Source: Cyanobacteriota bacterium (lineage in GTDB: Bacteria > Cyanobacteriota > Cyanobacteriia > Phormidesmidales > Phormidesmidaceae). Taken from it: a stretch of DNA of 7,419 nt. The notes under the pieces were generated by a model. The model was not told the DNA's origin. It did not search any database and worked only from the letters and a program-made list of their open reading frames with translations. This document shows, piece after piece, positions 1-5,767 of the stretch. Positions within the stretch are counted from its first letter, which is position 1; every line of letters starts with the position of its first letter. A program made the position numbers and the translations under genes. The stretch covers positions 1-7,419 of the forward strand of contig JAQCKL010000220.1 in NCBI GenBank assembly GCA_027592485.1, given 5' to 3'.

Positions 1-1
1 A

Positions 2-340
2 TGGCACTCACCGGAGATGGGAAATGCTTCTAGCTTATGTCTTAATGCAATTGGCGACTGCTATATCTGCGGCGATGAGTACACCATTGCGGATATTGCC
101 ATCTGGCCCTGGTACGGGGCGCTGGTGTTGAACCGCATGTACGATGCGGCGGAGTTTTTGGAGGCTGGGTCTTATACCCATGTGGTGGGGTGGGCGGAGG
201 CGATCGATGCGCGGCCTGCGGTGCAGCGGGGGCGCAAGGTCAATCGCACTTGGGGTCCGCCGGAGGAGCAGTTGCACGAGCGCCATGGGGCTAGCGATTT
301 TGATACCCAAACCCAGGACAAAATTGGAACCGCCGATTAG
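2..340 (+). pseudogene. C-terminal fragment of YghU-type glutathione S-transferase
   Basis: From base 56 the frame reads YICGDEYTIADIAIWPWYG, followed by a stretch with DAAEFL, ARPAVQRGRKVNRTWG and a tail ASDFDTQTQDKIG. This is the C-terminal all-alpha half of the YghU/Ure2p-like glutathione S-transferases, which bind glutathione and have disulfide-bond reductase activity in E. coli YghU. Family members run to about 280 residues; only about 90 family-like residues are here. The frame is open from base 2, with an ATG at 17, but the roughly 18 residues before YICG do not resemble the family helix usually found there. I also read the other two plus frames upstream and neither restores it. The glutathione-binding thioredoxin domain is therefore absent or outside the window. 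I infer a rearrangement or deletion junction near base 50 and a non-functional remnant; a frameshifted gene entering from the left edge is the alternative. Confidence 0.7.
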
Positions 341-583
341 GACGATATCCACTCCGAGATCCTAGCTGCTCGGGCAATACTGCTCATGGGCAGGTGCCCT
401 AACAACAGTCGGTCCTTGTCTATTTTCGCCTACTCCGAATCGCCATCTGATGGATTTGATATTGCTTCAGAAGATTGGCGCTACCCTGGTTCGGGGACCT
501 GTCCCAGGTCTGCTGTGTATGCTGATCACTGGGTTAGCGATTTAGGGAATACAAGCTTTAAATAGACTTAACCACAGATAATC
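341..583. other. Intergenic stretch without a recognisable gene
   Basis: These 243 bases separate the GST remnant from the nuclease gene. I see no coding frame with family resemblance, no tRNA and no strong intrinsic terminator. The one structure is a short perfect inverted repeat at 496-510 (GACCTG, three bases, CAGGTC). The AT-rich stretch at 551-570 (around TTTAAATAG) is a possible -10 region for the downstream gene, but no convincing -35 box is paired with it. Confidence 0.5.
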
Positions 584-1522
584 ATGGCGACAGGAACGAC
601 TAGTCAATATATAGGTACTACAGCCTGTGATGAATGCGGCACTAGGTTCAAGGTATCCAATAAACACAAAGATAGGATTGGACACCCTACGCGCTGCCCA
701 AAGTGCAAAAGTATATTCACGGTTGAGCTGATAGAATCAACTCCCCTTGAGCAGGCATCAATTGAAAATAGTAATGAAGTAGAAGAGTCTGCTCAGGAAG
801 CGAGAAAAAAACGCCGCCGCAGCAAGACCCAGATTCGCCAAGATACAATCGATGCTATTGGTGAAGGCTTTAAGCAACTCCATCCTCGACTCGTTCAAAT
901 TAGTGAATCGAAGCGATCTTCTGAGGAAGAAATAAGGCATTGGTGTGTGGAGGTCCTCAAAACAGCACTTCGCTATGAAGACAATGACATTGCCATTCAA
1001 GTTCCTACGCTAGGGAAGTATGCAGATATTGTTCTCAAAAAGAATGGAAAAGTATTCCTTGTCATTGAATGTAAAAGTCTGAAGTCTAAGCTCAACACAA
1101 ACGTACGCCATCAAGCTGCTAACTATGCAACGAGTTTATCGACTGAATGGATAGTTGTTACAAATGGCCAGGTTTGGAAACTCTATAGGCTTCGAATTCG
1201 ACCTGGGCAAGATCCTCACTTTATAGAAATTTTTGATGTTGCGTTGCTTGATGAAGATGGCGTCAGTGAATCTGATGCTGAAAATCTTTATTTATTAACA
1301 CCCCGTGCCGTTTTTGGTGGCGATCTAGAGAAAAGAAGTCATGAAGTTGCCTGCCTTACGAAAAAACGTATAGACAAGGCTCTGGAATCTGAGCGTGTCA
1401 TTAAGGCCTTACGTCTGGAGCTTGTAGATGGTTATAAAGAAGAACATGACCACAATGTGAATCTGGATGATCAAACAGTGAGCGATGCCTTACAAGAAGC
1501 ACTAGGGCTAAGCGAGCTTTAA
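584..1522 (+). CDS. Zinc-finger plus PD-(D/E)XK nuclease protein (HsdR N-terminal-like)
   Basis: 312 residues. Residues 15-41 carry CDEC and CPKC pairs (C15, C18, C38, C41), a zinc-ribbon of the MJ0042/finger-like type. A charged linker with a basic run at 74-81 (RKKRRRSK) follows. Residues about 114-235 resemble the N-terminal nuclease domain of type I restriction subunit HsdR (HSDR_N family): E123 in the first helix, D148 in YADIVL, then E162-C163-K164 after the hydrophobic strand VFLVI, and a downstream Q177-x3-Y181 helix. These match the PD-(D/E)XK core, so metal-dependent DNA cleavage is a reasonable inference. There is no helicase motor and no adjacent hsdM or hsdS, so it is not a normal type I system. 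The C-terminal 80 residues are charged and helical with no family I recognise. The start is the first ATG; no clear Shine-Dalgarno precedes it. The gene is AT-richer than the middle block of the window and lacks HIP1 sites, as expected of acquired DNA. A role in defence or DNA processing is inference. Confidence 0.85.
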   Translation: MATGTTSQYIGTTACDECGTRFKVSNKHKDRIGHPTRCPKCKSIFTVELIESTPLEQASIENSNEVEESAQEARKKRRRSKTQIRQDTIDAIGEGFKQLHPRLVQISESKRSSEEEIRHWCVEVLKTALRYEDNDIAIQVPTLGKYADIVLKKNGKVFLVIECKSLKSKLNTNVRHQAANYATSLSTEWIVVTNGQVWKLYRLRIRPGQDPHFIEIFDVALLDEDGVSESDAENLYLLTPRAVFGGDLEKRSHEVACLTKKRIDKALESERVIKALRLELVDGYKEEHDHNVNLDDQTVSDALQEALGLSEL

Positions 1523-1530
1523 TTAACCAG

Positions 1531-1560
1531 AGCAATATTGCTGAATAACGGCTGAGTAAT
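1531..1560. promoter_or_regulatory. Candidate operator of the toxin-antitoxin operon
   Basis: Bases 1531-1542 (AGCAATATTGCT) are a perfect 12-bp palindrome. Overlapping its right edge, GCTGAATAAC (1540-1549) is repeated as GCTGAGTAAT (1551-1560), 8 of 10 matches at an 11-bp step, close to one DNA turn. The cluster sits 24-53 bp before the antitoxin start, where autoregulatory TA complexes usually bind. Its function is inferred from position and symmetry only; I could not assign convincing -35/-10 boxes. Confidence 0.4.
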
Positions 1561-1583
1561 AGGGCAATTTTTCAAGGTGGAAG

Positions 1584-1823
1584 ATGCCGACACTAAATCT
1601 GAGCAACGAACAAGTTGTTGAACTGGTTAAACAGTTGCCAGTTCAACAGCAAGTCGAAATATTCAAATTCCTACTTCTCCAGCAATGGGGAACATGGGAG
1701 TCTCTATCCCGGTATGGTGCAACCCAAGCCAGACTCGTTGCCCGAGAACGTAGCCTTGATTGGGATGCCATGAACGAGGCCGAGCGTGAAGACTTTATCG
1801 ATAACGTGGTACATGAGGACTAA
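1584..1823 (+). CDS. Antitoxin partner of PIN-family toxin
   Basis: 79 residues, probably soluble and mostly helical. The N-terminus (LNLSNEQVVELVKQLP, residues 4-19) resembles the short helical N-terminal module of many small cyanobacterial proteins encoded directly before PIN toxins. The C-terminus is acidic (SLDWDAMNEAEREDFIDNVVHED region) and would be the likely toxin-binding tail. The role would be to bind and neutralise the PIN ribonuclease and, as is common in such modules, to repress the operon. A good Shine-Dalgarno (AAGGTGG, 1574-1580) lies 3 bases before the ATG. The stop codon overlaps the toxin start as TAATG at 1821-1825, which suggests translational coupling. I do not see a classical ribbon-helix-helix or AbrB DNA-binding fold, so autoregulation is inference. 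The antitoxin call rests mainly on gene order and length. Confidence 0.82.
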   Translation: MPTLNLSNEQVVELVKQLPVQQQVEIFKFLLLQQWGTWESLSRYGATQARLVARERSLDWDAMNEAEREDFIDNVVHED

Positions 1824-2236
1824 TGCCCTACATCGTGGTCTTCGATACGAATATTTTGATCTCAGCGCTATTCTCAACCAACGGTAATCCCTTTCGATGT
1901 CTGGCCTCAGCCAAAATCGGTCAGATTGAGTCGGTCACCTGCCAAGAAATCTTGGACGAATTTGCGGAGAAACTGCTGGTCAAATTCAAATTCACTGAGG
2001 AGATGGCCCAATCAGCTGTGACAGAAATCAAGGATATTTCTCGCCTAGTCGAGATCTTTGGAGCATTACAAGCGGTTCCCGACGATCCAGATGATGACAT
2101 GGTGGTAGAGTGTGCCGTCGTTGGTAATGCTACTCACATCATCACAGGCGACAAGCATCTTTTACGGCTGAAACGACACCAGAGTATCGTGATCGCCAAA
2201 GCAACAGAATTTGTCGATTTCCTCGCCTCAACCTAA
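1823..2236 (+). CDS. PIN-domain ribonuclease toxin of a type II TA system
   Basis: 137 residues, the usual length for the 'putative toxin-antitoxin system toxin component, PIN family' group. The four acidic positions of a PIN active site are visible: D8 in VVFDTNILISAL, E46 in ILDEF, D92 (or a neighbour) in VPDDPDDDMV, and D110 in ITGDKHLL. These coordinate Mg2+/Mn2+ for single-strand RNA cleavage in the family; growth arrest by RNA cutting is the expected action, and the actual target is unknown. The ATG overlaps the antitoxin stop by one base, so the two are almost certainly co-translated. All key residues are intact and there is no frameshift, so the toxin looks active. No clear terminator follows its stop codon. 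Confidence 0.95.
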   Translation: MPYIVVFDTNILISALFSTNGNPFRCLASAKIGQIESVTCQEILDEFAEKLLVKFKFTEEMAQSAVTEIKDISRLVEIFGALQAVPDDPDDDMVVECAVVGNATHIITGDKHLLRLKRHQSIVIAKATEFVDFLAST

Positions 2237-2241
2237 TTGAC

Positions 2242-2698
2242 TCAAGTAGGTGTGAGTTCCAGATTTTGAACGACATCTCCATCTCCCACAACTACTCCGC
2301 TCGCTCGGCCAACGCCATCCACTCGCTCCGCCACCTCAATCTCCCCCGTCATCGCCGCCGTCACCGGCTAGTCAGTCATTTTCAGCAGATTGGGTCTCGT
2401 GTCGATGCGGTGCATCGCTAGCACGAACAACACCAACCGGCAGCGATGTATCCATTGTCAAAAATCGCCTCAAGACCTTGAATCTTGAAGCGTGCTGGAG
2501 GCTTGTTGACCCCAAATCCATAGGCAGATCAGTAACAATTGTTGGCGCGATCGCCCCATGCCCTGATCACCTTATGATCTCGACCCGTGATCTCAACGAG
2601 GCCAGGGCAGCGATCTCAGAAGTGACTTTGTTGCCGTTGACCCAGGCGTAGTAAATGCCTCAAAAGCGCAGTGGATGAAGGGGATAGGCTTCAACAAA
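2242..2698 (-). pseudogene. Possible decayed gene on the minus strand, family unknown
   Basis: This stretch has no intact gene. On the minus strand, protein-like reading jumps between frames. One frame (about 2698-2600) gives FVEAYPLHPLRF, a stop, then GIYYAWVNGNKVTSEIAAL. A second frame (2615-2418, with a stop at 2529-2531) gives LVEITGRDHKVIRAWGDRA and, after the stop, YGFGVNKPPARFKIQGLEAI. A third (about 2440-2242, with a stop at 2368-2370) gives LAMHRIDTRPNLLKMTD and MTGEIEVAERVDGVGRASG. At least three stops and two frame changes would be needed to join them. I do not recognise the family. The pieces could be chance open frames, so this is a low-confidence inference; one HIP1 site (2547-2554) lies inside, suggesting long-resident rather than recently acquired DNA. 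Confidence 0.33.
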
Positions 2699-2745
2699 CT
2701 ACGACTGGGCTGGCTAATTCAACGGACTCTGGTCCCTAAATAAAT

Positions 2746-3057
2746 TCAGGAAAAAATCGCATTGCGAACAATCGCAGCGCTCAAATCCACCTCACCCAGA
2801 TCGACATTGGTGAGATTAGCCTGGGTCAAGTTAGTCTTCACTAACGTGGCCCCAATCAACACCGTATCGGAGAGGTTCGCATGGCTCAGGTTGGTGTTGC
2901 TCAAGTTGGCCTTAGCTAAGTTGGTGCCACTCAAGTCAGCGCCACTGAGATTGAGATTTCGCAGATTAGCGGCAATCAAATTCAGATTTCGAAAATCTCG
3001 TTGACCCGCAGCGTATCGACTCAATAACTCTTTGGCATACATCGGTTTGGCAAGCAT
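2746..3057 (-). CDS. Short pentapeptide-repeat protein
   Basis: From the ATG at 3057 the product has 103 residues: a short leader (MLAKPMYAKELLSRYAAGQR) and then an unbroken run of pentapeptides A(D/N)LXX, with Leu at every fifth position for 14 repeats, preceded by one Phe-centred unit (RDFRN), up to the C-terminus (for example SGADL, AKANL, SHANL, TQANL). Such repeats fold into a right-handed quadrilateral beta-helix, here about four coils. The 'AKELLxRYAAGxRDF' leader is typical of cyanobacterial members, whose function is generally unknown; no signal peptide or membrane segment is seen. I chose 3057 because AAAGG (3070-3066) lies 8 bases upstream. An in-frame ATG at 3132 would add 25 residues unlike the family, has no Shine-Dalgarno, and would run through the inverted repeats at 3080-3140; a start at 3042 has no Shine-Dalgarno either. 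It stands alone, divergent from the gene at 3387. Confidence 0.9.
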   Translation of the reverse strand: MLAKPMYAKELLSRYAAGQRDFRNLNLIAANLRNLNLSGADLSGTNLAKANLSNTNLSHANLSDTVLIGATLVKTNLTQANLTNVDLGEVDLSAAIVRNAIFS

Positions 3058-3079
3058 ACGGAATACCTTTGATCTGAAA

Positions 3080-3140
3080 GTGCAGGTAAACCGTCGGATA
3101 GCATGAACCTGCACGAAGTCAACAGCAACCATGCTATCCG
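3080..3140 (-). promoter_or_regulatory. Interleaved inverted repeats: candidate mRNA-leader pseudoknot
   Basis: Two perfect inverted repeats interlock. An 11-bp pair has arms 3095-3105 (CGGATAGCATG) and 3130-3140 (CATGCTATCCG). An 8-bp pair has arms 3080-3087 (GTGCAGGT) and 3107-3114 (ACCTGCAC). One arm of each lies inside the loop of the other, which is H-type pseudoknot topology: in the minus-strand RNA an 11-bp stem, 15-nt loop, 8-bp stem, linkers of 1 and 7 nt. It ends 9 bases before the AAAGG Shine-Dalgarno of the pentapeptide gene, so translational control is an attractive inference. The 7-nt loop spanning 11 bp is tight, so the stems may be alternative rather than simultaneous. Protein-binding DNA palindromes are the other explanation. 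Confidence 0.45.
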
Positions 3141-3323
3141 GCTCTGGACTATCGCTACCTTAACATGGGGGCCAGGGCGCTACTGCCTTCAGCAATAGAA
3201 CGATAGCTGGCTTGGGCAAAACCATTCCGATTCTTTTGCAAGGGTGTATCGTCCGGATTTTCTGGCGATCGCCACCCGGCTAACGACCGATCCCCCAGCC
3301 CGTACAGGGCCTGGTCAAAACGA

Positions 3324-3346
3324 CCCCATGGGGGGTTGAGTATAGT
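3324..3346 (+). promoter_or_regulatory. Weak promoter candidate with 10-bp palindrome
   Basis: CCCCATGGGG (3324-3333) is a perfect 10-bp palindrome, and TATAGT (3341-3346), 41 bases before the DCC-family gene start, resembles a -10 box. No good -35 box sits 17 bases upstream, so an activator or repressor at the palindrome is possible but speculative. Confidence 0.22.
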
Positions 3347-3386
3347 GACATAGGGAGATAAACCCACCGATTACCTTCATTTTTCC

Positions 3387-3857
3387 ATGACCGCTGACAC
3401 CTCCGCCTCCAACCCAGTCCCCGCTACAGCCCCCCCTTGGCAGATCAAGCTGCTGTACGACGGCCAATGTCCCCTGTGCCTCAGGGAAGTTAATTTTTTG
3501 CAGAAAAAAGATGCCGATCGCGGTTTGGTCGCCTTTGTGGATATTGCCAGCGATCGCTACCGCCCATCCGACCATGGCGGGGTTTCCTTTGAGGATGCCA
3601 TGGGTCGCATCCATGCCGTCCTCCCCGATGGGCAAGTGCTCCAAAACGTGGCCGTGTTTCGGCACATCTACGACGTGCTGGGCATGGGCTGGGTCTATGC
3701 CCCCACCGCCTGGCCCGTGATCGGCCCCATGATTGACGGCCTCTACAGCCTTTGGGCCGACTGGCGACTGAAGCTGACCGGACGCCCTGACTTGGCCACC
3801 CTCGTGGCCCAGCGCCACGAGCGGCTGGCCTGTGATGTAAAAGGGCGCTGCCGTTGA
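3387..3857 (+). CDS. DCC1-like thiol-disulfide oxidoreductase family protein (DUF393)
   Basis: 156 residues. After about 17 Pro/Ala/Thr-rich residues, the protein enters a thioredoxin-like fold with the family signature LLYDGQCPLC (residues 22-31; the CxxC pair is C28 and C31), then LREVNFLQKKD and a strand FVDIAS (about 50-55). The middle (FEDAMGRIHAVLPDGQVLQNVAVFRHIY) matches the usual DCC family pattern in which a short substrate loop precedes a helix. Family members are predicted redox proteins; the substrate is not known, and the membrane protein encoded next suggests a membrane-associated partner (inference). No signal peptide is visible, so it is probably cytoplasmic or at the inner face of the membrane. 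An in-frame TAG upstream limits the start to this ATG; no Shine-Dalgarno is evident. It is the first gene of a three-gene operon, and its stop is one base from the next ATG. One HIP1 site lies inside (3550-3557). Confidence 0.93.
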   Translation: MTADTSASNPVPATAPPWQIKLLYDGQCPLCLREVNFLQKKDADRGLVAFVDIASDRYRPSDHGGVSFEDAMGRIHAVLPDGQVLQNVAVFRHIYDVLGMGWVYAPTAWPVIGPMIDGLYSLWADWRLKLTGRPDLATLVAQRHERLACDVKGRCR

Positions 3858-3858
3858 G

Positions 3859-4650
3859 ATGGAAACGGCGAACCCCAGCAACTTGACTGCTGAGCCCAAG
3901 CCATGGCTGCCCCGGACCCTGGCCGCCGTAGCCTGGGTGATTTATATCGGCTATCTCCTCCTTAGCGACTTCCCGCCCGGTGCCTCCCTGCTCCATACCG
4001 AGCCTGCCACTCTGCAGACGGCTTTGGCCTTGAGCCTCAACTTTTGGTTTGTCCTACCCCTGCTATTTCCAGCCAGTGCCCCCGAGCTGAATCCGTTACT
4101 AGAAGCGCTCTTCAACCTGGTCGTGGCTTGGGGGTTACTGTTCTGGGGATTTTTGCTGGATGGCCGGGGACAGCGCTGGCCGATGCTGCCCTTTTTGATC
4201 GGCACCGCCTTTTTGACCAACGTGTTTTACCTGCCCTGGCTGGCGCTGAGATCGCCCCAAACCAATCCCCCCAATTCACCCTTGACGCGGTTAGAACGGT
4301 TTGCTGAGAGCCGGATTTTGCCCCTGGGAATTTTGGTGATTATCCTGGCGGCGGGCATTTGGGCACTTTGGGGTCGCCCTGAATTTGGCGACTGGGCCAC
4401 CCGCTGGCAGGGCTTGGTCGATCTGTGGGGTAGCGATCGCCTCACCTATTCCTTTGGGGTTGACCTGCTGGTGTTTTGGCTCTTTCAGGGTTGGTTGGTG
4501 GCCGATGACATGGCCCGTCGCCAGTGGCAAAGTACCTGGGCGTTGTGGGTGGCGCACCTCTTACCCTGTTTCGGGTTGATACTGTACTTGGGCCTACGCC
4601 CGCCGTTGCCAACAGGGATTACACCGCCCGCCAGTGATCAGTCGCCATGA
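3859..4650 (+). CDS. Seven-helix integral membrane protein of unknown function
   Basis: 263 residues, very rich in Leu, Trp, Phe and Pro. Hydrophobic segments at about 19-36, 52-71, 82-100, 107-130, 152-171, 195-216 and 225-246 suggest seven transmembrane helices. There is no classical signal peptide; the first helix would act as the anchor. Features that look conserved include the PLLF-PASAP loop (67-75), NVFYLPWLALR (121-131), the charged GWLVADDMARR turn (211-221) and LLPCFGLILYLGLRPPL (234-250). The style resembles poorly characterised membrane proteins of cyanobacteria and plastids, but I cannot assign a named family or function. The gene starts one base after the DCC-protein stop, and its TGA overlaps the RNase III ATG (ATGA, 4647-4650), so the three are very likely one transcript with coupled translation. 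There are no obvious metal-binding clusters. A HIP1 site is inside at 4433-4440. Confidence 0.8.
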   Translation: METANPSNLTAEPKPWLPRTLAAVAWVIYIGYLLLSDFPPGASLLHTEPATLQTALALSLNFWFVLPLLFPASAPELNPLLEALFNLVVAWGLLFWGFLLDGRGQRWPMLPFLIGTAFLTNVFYLPWLALRSPQTNPPNSPLTRLERFAESRILPLGILVIILAAGIWALWGRPEFGDWATRWQGLVDLWGSDRLTYSFGVDLLVFWLFQGWLVADDMARRQWQSTWALWVAHLLPCFGLILYLGLRPPLPTGITPPASDQSP

Positions 4651-5348
4651 GTCGCCCAGAAAGCCGCCATGGGGCATCCTTTCAACTGCCAGAGTTTGAG
4701 CAGGCGCACCTGCTGACCACCGCCGTCACCCACAAGTCCTATGCCAAGGAACAGGGACAGCCAGGGGCAGACAACGAGCGCCTAGAGTTTCTCGGCGATG
4801 CCATCCTGACGTTTCTCTGTGGGGAGTTTCTCTATCGGGACTATCCCCAGGCCGACGAAGGGGAACTCACCCAATTGCGGGCCTCCCTGGTGGATAAAAC
4901 CCAGCTCTCGGTGTTTGCCTTGCAACTGGGGCTCAACCACTATTTGCGGCTCGGTAAGGGCGTGGAAAACAGTCAAGGCCGCAGCAACCCCCGGCTACTG
5001 AGCAGCGCCTTTGAGGCGGTGATTGGGGCCTATTTTCTCGATCTGGATGGCGATGTGGATGCGGTGCGTCACTATCTAGAGCCGTTTTTTGTCTGGGCAC
5101 TGAAACAGCGACAGACGGATGAGCCCCTGGTGAATGTTAAGAGCCAGTTCCAGTCATGGGCTTTGGCGGAGATTGGGGAGGTCCCGGACTATGTGATTAC
5201 GGCGGAGTCGGGACCGGACCACGCCAAGCAGTTTGTGGCGGAGGTGCGGGTCCAGGGTAAGACCTATGGCCGGGGGCAGGGACCCAAGAAGCAAGAGGCG
5301 GAGAAGCAGGCGGCGCGATCGGCGTTAGAGGGGTTGGGGTTATTGTGA
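4647..5348 (+). CDS. rnc: Ribonuclease III
   Basis: 233 residues, normal length for a bacterial RNase III, which cleaves double-stranded RNA as a dimer in rRNA maturation, mRNA turnover and antisense-RNA decay. The catalytic domain (about 15-150) has the signature NERLEFLGDA (43-52), giving acidic residues E44, E47 and D51, plus E71 in DEGELTQLRASLV. The second metal-site segment reads LLSSAFEAVIGAYFLD (117-132): E123 matches the essential Glu (E. coli E117), but the position of E. coli D114 is S120, which is unusual for the family at large. The double-stranded RNA-binding domain is complete (about 162-233), with GPDHAKQF and the GPKKQEAEKQAA helix that contacts RNA. The ATG overlaps the upstream stop (ATGA). 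Only 14 bases separate its stop from the convergent ACT-protein stop, with no obvious terminator. Confidence 0.97.
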   Translation: MSRPESRHGASFQLPEFEQAHLLTTAVTHKSYAKEQGQPGADNERLEFLGDAILTFLCGEFLYRDYPQADEGELTQLRASLVDKTQLSVFALQLGLNHYLRLGKGVENSQGRSNPRLLSSAFEAVIGAYFLDLDGDVDAVRHYLEPFFVWALKQRQTDEPLVNVKSQFQSWALAEIGEVPDYVITAESGPDHAKQFVAEVRVQGKTYGRGQGPKKQEAEKQAARSALEGLGLL

Positions 5349-5362
5349 CCGGCGGCCCAGAA

Positions 5363-5767
5363 TCAACTTTGCGCGGCGATCAGGGCTTGGAGACAGGCGA
5401 TCGCCCCTTCAGCCTGATCAACCGGCACGAACAGATGGTCGTGGTAATAGGCGGAGACGGGGTTAACGCTAATGCCTTGGGCGGCAAGGGCGGTGGTGAT
5501 GGCGGCGAGGAAGCCGACGGCCTCCAGGCTGGAATGGATCTTGAGGGTGATTTGACGGCATTCGTAGGTGTAGGGCCATTGGTGGGCAATGGCTTCAGCT
5601 CGGGTGACGAGCAGGGTGGTGCCTTCGGTTTCTTGGAAGGTGCAGCGGGGTTGAATCGTTAGGTTCAGGGTGGCTTGGGGGGGGAGGGTGCAGAAGACGA
5701 AGGTTTCGGAATGGAGGTGGGGGGTCATGTGGCGCAGCAATGCTGCGAGGTTGGTTTCGCCGGTCAT
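5363..5767 (-). CDS. ACT-domain protein (ACT_3/DUF2241 family)
   Basis: 134 residues from the ATG at 5767. The N-terminal part (MTGETNLAALLRHMTPHLHSETFVFCTLP region, 1-29) and a strand with TLLVTRAEA (about 50-58) form the first half of this family. The second half is an ACT module, with CRQITLKIHSSLEAVGFLAA (about 70-89), GISV, then VSAYYHDHLFVPVDQA (103-118). ACT domains usually bind amino acids and regulate enzymes; this stand-alone family has no known ligand, and the N-terminal half resembles the ACT-like tandem of small amino-acid-binding regulators. The start is fixed by the ATGA overlap with the upstream small gene. A TTG at 5815 in the same frame would add 16 residues that coincide with the upstream gene's coding bases in another frame, so it is less likely. 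It faces rnc tail-to-tail. Confidence 0.93.
   Translation of the reverse strand: MTGETNLAALLRHMTPHLHSETFVFCTLPPQATLNLTIQPRCTFQETEGTTLLVTRAEAIAHQWPYTYECRQITLKIHSSLEAVGFLAAITTALAAQGISVNPVSAYYHDHLFVPVDQAEGAIACLQALIAAQS

Noticed and set aside
496..510. Palindrome GACCTG-TCC-CAGGTC upstream of the nuclease gene
   Set aside because: A short 6-bp repeat, 74 bases from the start codon, with no second copy; noted in the intergenic entry but not scored as an operator.
2722..2737. Possible terminator hairpin GGAC-TCTG-GTCC downstream of the pentapeptide gene
   Set aside because: The 4-bp stem with no following U-run in the minus-strand transcript is too weak to call.
2746..3132. Pentapeptide gene starting at 3132
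   Set aside because: The extra 25 residues do not look like the family, have no Shine-Dalgarno and overlap the inverted repeats; the start at 3057 has AAAGG at good spacing.
3155..3367. 70-codon minus-strand frame with GTG start between the pentapeptide and DCC genes
   Set aside because: It shows no family resemblance and has no Shine-Dalgarno. The plus strand also carries a short open frame here (3199-3339). It lies in the divergent promoter region and contains a HIP1 site; kept as non-coding for lack of evidence.
3315..3996. Long minus-strand frames of 168-194 codons opposite the DCC gene
   Set aside because: They are composition artefacts of GC-rich coding DNA; the plus-strand CPLC protein explains the region.
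5345..5662. 105-codon plus-strand frame following rnc
   Set aside because: It is Gly/Asp-rich mirror coding opposite the ACT_3 gene, whose protein is clearly family-like on the minus strand.
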